Shown: positions 25,695 through 33,443 of the stretch, piece by piece
Layout: each line of letters begins with the position of its first letter
How positions within the stretch are numbered: position 1 is the first letter of the stretch
Source of the DNA: Azospirillum brasilense
GTDB taxonomy: Bacteria > Pseudomonadota > Alphaproteobacteria > Azospirillales > Azospirillaceae
Assembly: GCF_022023855.1 (NCBI RefSeq)
Contig: NZ_CP059451.1
Location: forward strand, 310,001 to 374,000
Direction of reading: 5' to 3'
DNA length: 64,000 bases
The notes under the pieces: generated by a model
What the model saw: the letters and a program-made list of their open reading frames with translations, nothing else
Told to the model about the DNA's origin: nothing
Database searches by the model: none
Translations under genes and position numbers: made by a program

Positions 25695-26669
25695 ATGACC
25701 CGTCACGTGCGTTTCCTGGTCCATCCGGGCTTCGTGCTGCTCGATCTCGGTGGGCCGCTCGATGCCTTCTCCTTCGCCAACCGGCTGTGCGGGGAGTGCT
25801 ACCGACTCTCCGTCGCCTCGGTCGCGGGCGGTCCGGTGCGCAGTTCCTGCGGGTTGGAGGTCATCACCGCCCCCATGCCGGAAGCCGGCGCCGAAGTCTG
25901 CGCCGACAGCCCGGCGGACACGCTCATCGTGGTCGGCGCGCCGGAACCGCCGGAAGGGCCATCGGTGAAGGCGCTTGCGGCGGCCATCGCCGCGGCGGCG
26001 CCCCACACCCGGAGGATCGCCAGCGTCTGCACGGGGGCCTTTATCCTCGCCGCGAGCGGCATCCTCGACGGGCGGCCGGCGACCACCCACTGGTTCTACG
26101 CGCCGCGGCTCCAGGCGCGCTACCCGAACCTGCGGGTGGACGGCGACCGCATTCACACCTGCGACGGCGGTGTCTGGACGTCGGCGGGCCTATCGGCGGG
26201 GATCGACATGACGCTCGCCCTGATCGAGGAGGATCTGGGCCAGGAAGCGGCGCGGTCGCTTGCCCGCATGCTTGTCGTCTATTACCGGCGCCCCGGCGGC
26301 CAGTACCAGTATTCCTCCCTGCTCGACTTCGATCCGGGGTCCGACCGCATCCGCCGCACGCTGAGCTTCGCGCGGGAGAATCTGGCGGCGGATCTCTCGG
26401 TGGAGCGGCTGGCCGACGTGGCGCATCTCAGCGTGCGGCAGTTCGGACGCGCCTTCACCACCTCCACCGGCATGACGCCGGCCAAGGCCGTGGAGCGGAT
26501 GCGGGTGGAGGCGGCGCGGACGATGGTGGAGGACGGCCGGCAGACCTTCGCGGAAATCGCCCGCCTCGTCGGCTTCATCGACCCGGACCGCATGTGCCAG
26601 AGCTTCCTGCGCGTTCTCGGCCAGACCCCGCAGGAGCTTCGACGCCAGTTCCGGCAGATGGCACCGTGA
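25695..26669 (+). CDS. GlxA-type AraC regulator (DJ-1/PfpI domain plus AraC HTH)
   Basis: Transcriptional regulator of 324 residues. The N-terminal DJ-1/PfpI-like domain carries the nucleophile-elbow-like SVCTGAFILAASGIL, and the C-terminus has two AraC helix-turn-helix motifs (LSVERLADVAHLSVRQFGRAF and TFAEIARLVGFIDPDRMCQSF). Divergent from the hydrolase operon 87 bases away, which it probably regulates. The ligand is unknown. Confidence 0.9.
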   Translation: MTRHVRFLVHPGFVLLDLGGPLDAFSFANRLCGECYRLSVASVAGGPVRSSCGLEVITAPMPEAGAEVCADSPADTLIVVGAPEPPEGPSVKALAAAIAAAAPHTRRIASVCTGAFILAASGILDGRPATTHWFYAPRLQARYPNLRVDGDRIHTCDGGVWTSAGLSAGIDMTLALIEEDLGQEAARSLARMLVVYYRRPGGQYQYSSLLDFDPGSDRIRRTLSFARENLAADLSVERLADVAHLSVRQFGRAFTTSTGMTPAKAVERMRVEAARTMVEDGRQTFAEIARLVGFIDPDRMCQSFLRVLGQTPQELRRQFRQMAP

Positions 26670-26673
26670 CGGG

Positions 26674-27657
26674 TCAGGGCGGGGAGGCACCGGTCAGGGC
26701 CTCTGAGACGCGCCACAGCCGCTCGGCAAGCGCATCGTCCGCGGCCCAGGGATGCACGCCGCGCCGCCCCGTCGCCGCGCTATGGACCGGGGCGACGTCG
26801 CAATCCTCGCAATAGATCCCGCCGAGGCCGTCGAGCCGCGGGCTGGTCGCGCACCAGACGCTGGTGGCCGCCCCTTGCGCGACGGTCTTCATGCCGCGGG
26901 ACGGGTCGATGCGCGGGCGCCCCTCCGCGTCCAGGGCGTCGAAACCGGCGATCTCCTCGGCGCTCAGGTGGCGGCTCAGCTCGGTGAGGATCTGTCCCGG
27001 ATGCAGCGCGTAGGCACGCACCCCGTGCTCCCGGCCGCGGCGATCCAGGGCCACGGCGAACAGTGCGTTGGCGGTCTTGGACTGGCCGTAGGCGATCCAC
27101 TTGTCATACGGGCGCCGTTCGAAGTCGAGGTCGTCGAAATCGATTCCGGCGATCTGGTGGCCACGCGACGAAACCGACACGACGCGCGCGCCACCCGCAT
27201 CGCGTCCCGCCGCGAGCAGCGCCGGCCACAAGGCCAGGGTCAGCCGGAAATGGCCGAGATGATTCGTCGCGAACTGCCCCTCGCGCCCGTCGGCGTCGCG
27301 GTAAAGTGGCGTCGCCATGATGCCGGCGCTGTTGACGAGGATCGACAGCGGCCGCCCGGTCTCGCGGAAGCGCCGGGCGAAGGCGGCGATCGAGGCGGCG
27401 TCCGCGAGGTCAAGCGCCTCCAACTCGACGCGGTCGAGGCCGGCCAGCGCCGCCGCCGCCCGGGTGTGATCCCGGGCCGGTACGATGACCATTGCGCCGG
27501 CCTCGGCGAGCGCGCGCGTCGTCTCCAGCCCGATGCCGGAATAGCCTCCGGTGACCACCGCCACCCGCCCGCGGAGATCGATGCCGCGGACGGCCTCGGC
27601 GGCGGTGGTGGCGGGACCGAAGCCGGACCCGATGGGTGTCTGGTCGGGGGATATCAT
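26674..27657 (-). CDS. Short-chain dehydrogenase/reductase (WWOX/retinol-dehydrogenase-like)
   Basis: SDR of 327 residues from ATG 27657. Motifs: VTGGYSGIGLETTRAL, NSAGIMATPLY, VSVSSRGHQ and the active-site YGQSKTANALFAV. The long C-terminus with GIYCEDCDVAPV is typical of SDRs related to retinol dehydrogenases and daunorubicin-type reductases. Convergent with the GlxA-type gene (4-base gap) and divergent from the AraC gene at 27744, which is probably its regulator. Substrate unknown. Confidence 0.88.
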   Translation of the reverse strand: MISPDQTPIGSGFGPATTAAEAVRGIDLRGRVAVVTGGYSGIGLETTRALAEAGAMVIVPARDHTRAAAALAGLDRVELEALDLADAASIAAFARRFRETGRPLSILVNSAGIMATPLYRDADGREGQFATNHLGHFRLTLALWPALLAAGRDAGGARVVSVSSRGHQIAGIDFDDLDFERRPYDKWIAYGQSKTANALFAVALDRRGREHGVRAYALHPGQILTELSRHLSAEEIAGFDALDAEGRPRIDPSRGMKTVAQGAATSVWCATSPRLDGLGGIYCEDCDVAPVHSAATGRRGVHPWAADDALAERLWRVSEALTGASPP

Positions 27658-27743
27658 AGGGCCTCTTCGCAGGGTGTGGTGTCGGAAGCCATCGTCACCT
27701 ATATGCGCGGGATGATCCATTCAGCCCCGTCCGGAATCCTGTC

Positions 27744-28730
27744 GTGATCGTCCAGAACGCGCCCGCCGACGTGCTGTCGGATGTGCTCCGCCTGATGCAG
27801 GCCCAGACCCTGTGCTCCGCGCGCCTCGCCGCCAGGGGTGACTGGTCGATCCGCTTCCAGCCGCCGAACGCCATCAAGTTCAATGTGGTGACAGCGGGCA
27901 CCTGCTGGATCCGGCCGGATGGGCCGGAAGCGCCGCAGCGCCTCGATGCCGGCGATTGCTTCGTGGTGGTGCGCGGTGGCTTCGTCCTGGCGAGCGCGCC
28001 GGACCTGCCCCCCGTCCCGGCCGCGGAAGTGTTTCATGCGCCGGGCGGTGAGGCCAGCGTCAACGCGGGAAGTGGCGCGCCCGGCGGCGACGGGAACGAG
28101 GTGCGGTTCCTCGGCGGCAGCGTGCGGTTCGACCGGCTGGACGGTGGCCTGCTGTTCGACCTGCTGCCGGGGCTGCTGATGATCCGCGGCGAAGCCCCGG
28201 GGGCCGCGCCGGTCGGCTGGCTGCTGGAGCAGCTTGATCGGGAATGGCGCGGCGGGACGGTGGGGTCTCAGCTCGCCTGCAACGACCTGTTGCGCTTAAT
28301 GTTCGTCCACGCCTTGCGGACGCATCTGAGTGAGCAGCCGCCGCAAGGCGCCAACTGGCTGGCGGCCAGCCTGGATCCCTCGATCGGCCGGGTCCTCGGC
28401 GCCATCCACGCCGAGCCCTGCCGCAACTGGACGCTTGCGGAACTGGCGGGCATCGCCGGGCAGTCGCGCTCCAGCTTCGCCGCCGCCTTTCGGGAGCGCG
28501 TGGGGGTTCCCCCGATCGATTACATGCTGCGCTGGCGCATGCGCCTCGCCGCGACGCGGCTGCGGCAAGGGCAGGAACCCGTCTCCGTCATCGCCGCCTC
28601 GCTCGGCTATCTGTCGGACAGCGCCTTCAGCGCCACGTTCCGGCGGATCATGGGGGTCTCGCCGGCGCGCTACCGGACGGGGGCGGACAGACAGGTCGCT
28701 TCGGATCGCGGTCCCACGATCAGAAGTTGA
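27744..28730 (+). CDS. AraC-family transcriptional regulator (cupin-type sensing domain)
   Basis: Protein of 328 residues starting with GTG 27744. The N-terminal cupin-like domain (DVLSDVLRLMQAQTLCSARL... to GGFVLASAPD) is that of the AraC_binding-6 type, and the C-terminal HTH pair reads LAGIAGQSRSSFAAAFRERVG and VIAASLGYLSDSAFSATFRRIMG followed by SPARYR. Divergent from the SDR at 26674, typical of regulators of quinone/aldehyde-responsive reductases. Its 3' end touches the IS6 remnant. Confidence 0.88.
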   Translation: MIVQNAPADVLSDVLRLMQAQTLCSARLAARGDWSIRFQPPNAIKFNVVTAGTCWIRPDGPEAPQRLDAGDCFVVVRGGFVLASAPDLPPVPAAEVFHAPGGEASVNAGSGAPGGDGNEVRFLGGSVRFDRLDGGLLFDLLPGLLMIRGEAPGAAPVGWLLEQLDREWRGGTVGSQLACNDLLRLMFVHALRTHLSEQPPQGANWLAASLDPSIGRVLGAIHAEPCRNWTLAELAGIAGQSRSSFAAAFRERVGVPPIDYMLRWRMRLAATRLRQGQEPVSVIAASLGYLSDSAFSATFRRIMGVSPARYRTGADRQVASDRGPTIRS

Positions 28731-29332
28731 TCGCCCGACAGTCGCGCATCGGCTGTGTGCGCCCTTTCATCCCACGGTGATCTTGCTCCAAATGGTTGTT
28801 TTTGTCCTTGGAAGCGCGGTGGTCGACGGCATTCCCGAACACTTCCGCGAAGGCTTGAGGGATAGGCGGCGTGCTTGTCGGAGGTGATCGTCTCCGGTGT
28901 AATGCCCGCCACCGCCACCGCCACGGCCGAGCGAAAGAACCGTTCAGCGGCGACCTGGTCGCGGTGTTCACTGAGGCAGACGTCGACAGGGCGCCATCAC
29001 TGTCGATGACCCGGTGCAGGTAGCGCCGCCGTCCGCCGACCTTCAGGTGGGTCTCGTCCACGTACCAGCTCCGGCCGATCTTGCATCGACGACGCTGGCG
29101 CAAGGCATCGGTGAGCAGGGGGCGATTCTGGCCTCCTGTTCGCGCACCGCCTCATGAGAGAAGACAAAGCCTCGCAGCAGCAGGACCTCGGCCAAATCCC
29201 GCAAGCTCATCTTCAGGCGCAGCCTCCAGAGCACTATCAGAATGACGATGTCGGTTGGTACCTGCAGCCGGCTCAGCACCGAACCCGTACGCTCGGTCGT
29301 CGCCATCGGGTGGTAGTGCGGGCAGTGCATGC
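28720..29332 (-). pseudogene. Degraded IS6-family transposase
   Basis: Pieces of an IS6-type DDE transposase in at least three frames: VILIVLWRLRLKMSLRDLAE and GFVFSHEAVREQEARIAP (29043-29330), RRRCKIGRSWYVDETHLKV with the first catalytic Asp, then AGITPETITSDKHAAYPSSL and RASKDKNNHLEQDHRGMKGR with the last Glu. Several frameshifts make it inactive. It probably caused loss of DNA between the AraC gene and the fragment at 29359. Confidence 0.85.
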
Positions 29333-29358
29333 GCCTTTTTCAAGAGGGAGGGGATTCC

Positions 29359-29448
29359 CTATGGCAGCACCGCCGCACTGATCAAGCCGGGGCGAAAGCT
29401 GACGGAACCCCCGAGGCCGGCGTGCAGGGTCAGGCAGTGCAAAGTCAT
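29359..29448 (-). CDS. 29-codon ORF with strong RBS, probable gene stump cut by the IS6 relic
   Basis: ATG 29448 is preceded by CAGGAGAATGTATC, an excellent ribosome-binding site. The reading frame stops at 29359, right beside the IS6 remnant. The peptide (MTLHCLTLHAGLGG...) matches nothing recognised. Upstream lies the NsrR-like dyad at 29543-29565. The most likely explanation is the 5' stump of an NO-regulated gene removed by the IS; a genuine small protein is the alternative. Confidence 0.3.
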   Translation of the reverse strand: MTLHCLTLHAGLGGSVSFRPGLISAAVLP

Positions 29449-29542
29449 GATACATTCTCCTGAGTGACTATGGGCTCAGGGTCGGCTCCGGAGCAGGCCG
29501 GCTGAAGGGTATTGATCGGGATGGGATGATGTTTCGCGCTTT

Positions 29543-29565
29543 AAGATTCAAAGAAAATGAATATT
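29543..29565. promoter_or_regulatory. Imperfect NsrR-like dyad upstream of nsrR
   Basis: AAGATTCAAAG and AAATGAATATT around one A; the arms match 7-8 of 11 positions and share ATTCA/TGAAT cores with the palindromes at 12905 and 31516. It lies between the intact nsrR-like gene (29723, forward) and the stump at 29448 (reverse), so it may serve both. Confidence 0.4.
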
Positions 29566-29722
29566 TTTCAGAGACAGAATGCCGCAACCCGCGTGGCTGC
29601 GACCGCTGAAGCCCCCCTGACGGAGCTGGGTTCCTTCCTATCCGGACAGATCGGATCGGTTGATTGCAAGCTCCAGGCCGCATGGCTATATTGATGCAAT
29701 CCCTATGCAGGTTTGGTTGGCG

Positions 29723-30274
29723 ATGCGCTTGTCGAGCTATACGGATTATGCGCTGCGCGTGCTCATGTACCTGGCCGTGCGCCAGGAGGGTCTGCCGACC
29801 ATCAGCGACATCGCACAGGTGTACGGCATTTCAAAAAACCACCTGATGAAGGTCGTGCATGACCTCGGACGGGGCGGCTACGTCGAAACCGTGAGGGGCC
29901 GGAACGGCGGGCTGCGCCTGGGCCGTCCGGCCGAGCAGATCCGGATCGGCGACGTCGTCCGCTACACCGAGGAGGACATGGCCATCGTCGACTGCATGGG
30001 CGCGCTGAAGGACACCTCCGTCTGCCGGCTGAGTCCGGCTTGCAACCTGCGCACCGCCCTGCACGAGGCATTGCAGGCGTTCCTGGCCGTCCTTGACGAC
30101 TACACGCTGGCCGACATTGTCCGCCATCGCCGCAGCATGGCGTCCCTGCTCGGCCTGCCGCAGCCACCCCTCCCCCATTCCGCGGCTGAACGGGGGGAGG
30201 CGGAGCCGGGCTCGCGACCGGGACAGGCAGCTCAAGCGGCCTCAAGATCCTCCGCGGGGCCGAAGAACTCGTAA
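29723..30274 (+). CDS. nsrR: NsrR-like Rrf2-family nitric-oxide-sensing repressor
   Basis: Protein of 183 residues. N-terminal winged helix SYTDYALRVLMYLAVRQEG, TISDIAQVYGISKNHLMKVVHDLGRGG and wing GRNGGLRLGRP match NsrR, and the Fe-S cysteines occur as VDCMGALKDTSVCRLSPACNL, the NsrR spacing. ATG 29723 (MRLSSYTDY) is chosen by family alignment; an ATG at 29705 is possible. It faces hmp, and their 3' ends overlap by 43 bases. Upstream is an imperfect dyad. It would repress hmp and perhaps aox until NO damages its cluster. A deleted copy lies at 20198. Confidence 0.92.
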   Translation: MRLSSYTDYALRVLMYLAVRQEGLPTISDIAQVYGISKNHLMKVVHDLGRGGYVETVRGRNGGLRLGRPAEQIRIGDVVRYTEEDMAIVDCMGALKDTSVCRLSPACNLRTALHEALQAFLAVLDDYTLADIVRHRRSMASLLGLPQPPLPHSAAERGEAEPGSRPGQAAQAASRSSAGPKNS

Positions 30275-31437
30275 TGCACCTGAGCGCGCGGCACGCCAGC
30301 GAGGGCGAGACCTCCGACGAAGGCCTTCAAGAACGGCTTCGGGCCGCACAGATAAAAGTCGGCGTTGTGGAACGGCGTGTTCGCCCGCAGCCACTCGACC
30401 GTGATGAAGCCGGCCGTGTCATGGGAAACGCCCGACCGATCCCCGGGCAGCGGGTCGCTGTAGAAGGTTGACACCCTGATGCCGGGCCGCGACGCGGCCA
30501 GCCTGCGGATGTGCTCGTCCATGGCGTGGGTGGCACTGTTCAGGGTGCCATGGACGTAATGCGCTTCCACCGTGGTCGGAGCGGCGGCGATCGCCTCGAG
30601 CATGCTCACCATGGGCGTCAGCCCGACGCCGCCGCTCAGCAGAACGACCGGCCGTTCCGGCTGTTCGGGCAGGAAGAAGTCGCCGGCGGGCGGGGATACC
30701 TTCAGCGCGGTCCCTTCCTGGGCATGGTCGTGCAGCCAATTGGAACCGGCGCCGTGGGGCTCCCGCTTCACGGAGATGCGATAGCCGAGGGTGTCGGGAC
30801 CGGCGGAGATGCTGTAGTTCCGGCGCAGCGGCGCACGTCCCGGCAGGGGAAGCAGGAACGTCAGGTACTGCCCAGGCCGATGTCGGATCACAGGGCCGCC
30901 GTCGCTCGGCGACAGATGGAAGGAGGTGATTGTCCCGCTTTCCCTGACCCGCCGCGTAACGACGAAGTCCCGCCAGCCGCTCCACCCTCCGCTCTCATTG
31001 GCGAGGGCGTCGTAGATGCGCCCCTCCCTTCCCATCAGGATGCGGGCCAGATGCCAATACGCCTCTCCCCACGCATCCAGCACCTCCTCCGTCGCGGCGG
31101 TGCCCAGCACCTCGCGGATCGCTCCGAGGAGGGCGGCTGCGACATGAGGATAATGCTCCGGAAGGATCTGCAGCCCGACGTGCTTTTGCGCGATGCGCTC
31201 GACCATGGGCGTCAAGGTGCCGAGATTGTCTATGTTGCGGGCATAGGCGAGGATGGCATTGGCGAGCGCCTTGGTTTGTGCGCCCTCCTCGCCTTGATGC
31301 GACTGGTTGAACAGCGCGGCAACCTCGGGGTCGCGAAACAGGATTTGATACATCGTCCGCGTGACGATGGTTCCATGCTCGGCGAGAGTGGGAACGGTGG
31401 CCTTGACGATCGCGACGGTCTGCTGAGTGAGAGGCAT
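30232..31437 (-). CDS. hmp: Flavohaemoglobin, NO dioxygenase
   Basis: Cytoplasmic enzyme of 401 residues converting NO and O2 to nitrate with NAD(P)H. The N-terminal globin domain begins MPLTQQTVAIVKATVPTLAEHG and includes the proximal-His segment AQKHVGLQILPEHYPHVAAALL with later WGEAYWHLA. The FAD-binding domain has RRNYSISAGP and the NAD domain LLSGGVGLTPMVSMLEA, FYLCGPKPFLKA and the C-terminal YEFFGP. ATG 31437 selected on family length. A perfect 21-bp palindrome lies 79 bases upstream. Convergent with and overlapping nsrR. Confidence 0.97.
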   Translation of the reverse strand: MPLTQQTVAIVKATVPTLAEHGTIVTRTMYQILFRDPEVAALFNQSHQGEEGAQTKALANAILAYARNIDNLGTLTPMVERIAQKHVGLQILPEHYPHVAAALLGAIREVLGTAATEEVLDAWGEAYWHLARILMGREGRIYDALANESGGWSGWRDFVVTRRVRESGTITSFHLSPSDGGPVIRHRPGQYLTFLLPLPGRAPLRRNYSISAGPDTLGYRISVKREPHGAGSNWLHDHAQEGTALKVSPPAGDFFLPEQPERPVVLLSGGVGLTPMVSMLEAIAAAPTTVEAHYVHGTLNSATHAMDEHIRRLAASRPGIRVSTFYSDPLPGDRSGVSHDTAGFITVEWLRANTPFHNADFYLCGPKPFLKAFVGGLALAGVPRAQVHYEFFGPAEDLEAA

Positions 31438-31515
31438 TGGCGAATGGGCTCCGGGGTTGGCGGGAGCAATTGCCCCGCTTGGATTGTGGCGGCGAGGAGG
31501 TTCCTGCCAGATCAA

Positions 31516-31536
31516 ACATTCATTTTAAATGAATGT
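31516..31536. promoter_or_regulatory. Perfect 21-bp palindrome upstream of hmp, probable NsrR/Rrf2 operator
   Basis: Arms ACATTCATTT and AAATGAATGT flank a single T, a 10-1-10 dyad with the geometry of NsrR sites. The same outer arms occur at 12905-12925 upstream of aox. Located in an AT-rich stretch immediately upstream of hmp. Confidence 0.72.
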
Positions 31537-31654
31537 ATTGGCGCCGCTTAAGATGCAATAGAAATATATGTTTATCGTCGGAATTCTGCTCGCTTGAGGA
31601 AAGCCGGCTCCACTGACGTGGCGCCTCCGTCAGCATCACCTGCAGCCTCCCCGG

Positions 31655-31860
31655 ATCCAGCCAGCCGCACCGTGTCGCCGGCCGTGTGGGTGGCGGCGGC
31701 GACGACGAAGAATTTTAGGAACCGGGTGGCGCGAACGACGGTGTGGGGAACGCCGGAGGCTGCGACCAGCCGTTCCTACTCAACCTTTGCCCGGAAATAG
31801 CCGTTGTCGGGCATCCGGTCGGTGTTGACGATGGACAGGACGACATGGTGCGACACCGGC
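31655..31860 (-). pseudogene. Fragment of an NmrA/SDR-type gene (fourth module copy, broken)
   Basis: Minus-strand translation gives HHVVLSIVNTDRMPDNGYF then RAKVE, a TAG stop, then ERLVAASGVPHTVVRATRF, identical in order to residues about 90-145 of the copy at 23818. The codon after Glu is TAG where the intact copies have CAG (Gln). Both ends are missing. A clear relic of duplication. Confidence 0.85.
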
Positions 31861-31900
31861 GGCCTCGCCGCCGGTCGCCACCGCTCCCATCCGCATCGGC

Positions 31901-32347
31901 TCAGGCTTTGGCGGCCACCGGGAGACGGAAAGGGGCACCCAGCCGGTTGAAGGCGTTCATCGCAGCGATGGCGATGGTGAGATCGACCAGATCCTTCGGC
32001 TCGAACGCCGCCGCTGCCGCCGCATAGGCGGCGTCGGAAGCGTGGGTTTCGCTGACGCGGGTCACCTCCTCGGCCCAGGCCAGGGCTGAGCGCTCCGTGT
32101 CGGAGAACAGGTGCGGGACCTCCTCCCACACCGGCACCAGCGTGACCTTGTCGATCGACATGGTCTTCCGAAGGTCGCGGCTGTGCAGATCGATGCAGTG
32201 AGCGCAGCCGTTGATTTGCGAGACCCTGAGGAACACGAGGTGGATGAGTTCCTCGGGCAGGTTGGTGCGCTTCGTGACGTAATGATGGACGCCGAACAGA
32301 GCCTTCGCACCGTCGGGCGCAACCTCGTACCAAGCCAAGCGTGACAT
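31901..32347 (-). CDS. Carboxymuconolactone decarboxylase/AhpD-like protein
   Basis: Protein of 148 residues with the AhpD-type redox motif NGCAHCIDLHSRDLRK (CxxC followed by His). AhpD-fold proteins act as peroxidase reductants or alkylhydroperoxidases. ATG 32347 follows AGGAAAGGCAAAGAAC; an in-frame ATG at 32368 is less favoured. It lies 82 bases after the stop of the NmrA-type copy 3, on the same strand, replacing the cupin that accompanies copies 1 and 2. This hints that the modules detoxify reactive compounds. Actual substrate unknown. Confidence 0.88.
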   Translation of the reverse strand: MSRLAWYEVAPDGAKALFGVHHYVTKRTNLPEELIHLVFLRVSQINGCAHCIDLHSRDLRKTMSIDKVTLVPVWEEVPHLFSDTERSALAWAEEVTRVSETHASDAAYAAAAAAFEPKDLVDLTIAIAAMNAFNRLGAPFRLPVAAKA

Positions 32348-32429
32348 GTTCTTTGCCTTTCCTGACATCAACTGATTGCGGTTCCCGCTTCGCCGGCCCA
32401 TGGCCGCCGCCGGGTGTTTTCGAAGCCCC

Positions 32430-33182
32430 TCAGCGCGCGATTTGCCGGCCGAGCCAGTCCTCGAACCGGATGGCACCGAGACGGGGGTTCTGGCCGGGGG
32501 TCAGCGATTGATCGTTGAGTACGTCGCCGAAGTAGCGCGCGTGGATGTCCGGCACGACCTTGCGCGTGTCCTTCGTCGCCTGTAGGAAGCGCCGGACCAG
32601 CTCGTCGAGTGGGATCGCCTCCGGACCGGCGACTTCGAGCGTGCCGTTGACCGGCGACGCGAGCGCGACATCGGCAAGGGCCGCCACCACGTCATCGGAG
32701 GCGATCGGTTGGATCAGCGCTGGCGACAGGCGAATTTCCCCGCCGACGGTGGCCGACTGCGCGATCCCGCCGACGAATTCGAAGAACTGCGTGGCGCGCA
32801 GGATGGTGTGGGGAATGCCGGACGCCTTGATGAGGCCTTCCTGGGCGACCTTCGCCCGGAAGTATCCGTTGTCGGGAAGCCGTTCACTGCCGACGATCGA
32901 AAGGGCGACATGGTGGCGGACACCGGCGGCCGCTTCGGCGGCGAGCAGGTTGCGGCCCGAGGTCTCGAAGAAGTCGAGGACGGCCTTGTCCTCCCAGACC
33001 GGCGCGTTCGCCACGTCGACGACGACAGCGGCTCCGTCGATCGCCTGGGCCAAGCCCTCACGGGTGATGGTGTTCACGCCCGTTTTTGGGGAGGCTGCGA
33101 GCGCATCGTGGCCGCGCTCGCGGAGAGTCTGCACCAGCTTCGATCCGATGAGGCCGGTGCCTCCGATGACGACGATCTTCAT
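32430..33182 (-). CDS. NmrA/SDR-type NAD(P)-binding protein (module copy 3)
   Basis: Protein of 250 residues, starting MKIVVIGGTGLIGSKLVQTL, with AAVVVDVANAPVWEDKAVLD, HHVALSIVGSERLPDNGYF and a C-terminus RYFGDVLNDQSLTPGQNPRL that deviates from copies 1 and 2. ATG 33182 with GGGGAGCCCCC-like purine-rich leader upstream. Divergent from the winged-helix/TPR regulator at 33444, with tandem dyads between. Likely NAD(P)H-dependent reductase of unknown substrate. Confidence 0.87.
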   Translation of the reverse strand: MKIVVIGGTGLIGSKLVQTLRERGHDALAASPKTGVNTITREGLAQAIDGAAVVVDVANAPVWEDKAVLDFFETSGRNLLAAEAAAGVRHHVALSIVGSERLPDNGYFRAKVAQEGLIKASGIPHTILRATQFFEFVGGIAQSATVGGEIRLSPALIQPIASDDVVAALADVALASPVNGTLEVAGPEAIPLDELVRRFLQATKDTRKVVPDIHARYFGDVLNDQSLTPGQNPRLGAIRFEDWLGRQIAR

Positions 33183-33267
33183 GGGGGCTCCCCGCTTCTA
33201 GACGGAAACCAGCGCCGTCGATGGAAGGGAGAGTGCCCGCGCGCGCCGGGGAAGTCCTTGCGGCGGG

Positions 33268-33307
33268 CTTGAATTGCCCTTCAAGGAGGCTTGGATTTCC
33301 GTCCAAG
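33268..33307. promoter_or_regulatory. Two tandem 18-bp inverted repeats in a divergent promoter region
   Basis: CTTGAA-TTGCCC-TTCAAG (33268-33285) and CTTGGA-TTTCCG-TCCAAG (33290-33307) are each perfect 6-6-6 dyads, 22 bases apart centre to centre, two helical turns. They lie between the NmrA copy 3 start (33182) and the regulator start (33444), so a dimer pair of that regulator is the natural candidate. Confidence 0.55.
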
Positions 33308-33443
33308 GAAGCCATACGGCGCGGCGTGCCTTGACGCGAACGGTGCAGCCGGCAACGCGCCGCCGTGCTATCAAGGGCACACATCGTTCGCCCGTCGCCC
33401 CGGACAGGGAGACGAGGACGCTCGGTCCAGGGAGGTGCAGGCC

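Noticed and set aside
29702..29722. Longer NsrR start at 29660 or 29705
   Set aside because: Upstream residues do not resemble the family, which begins MRLSSYTDYALR; start 29723 fits best.
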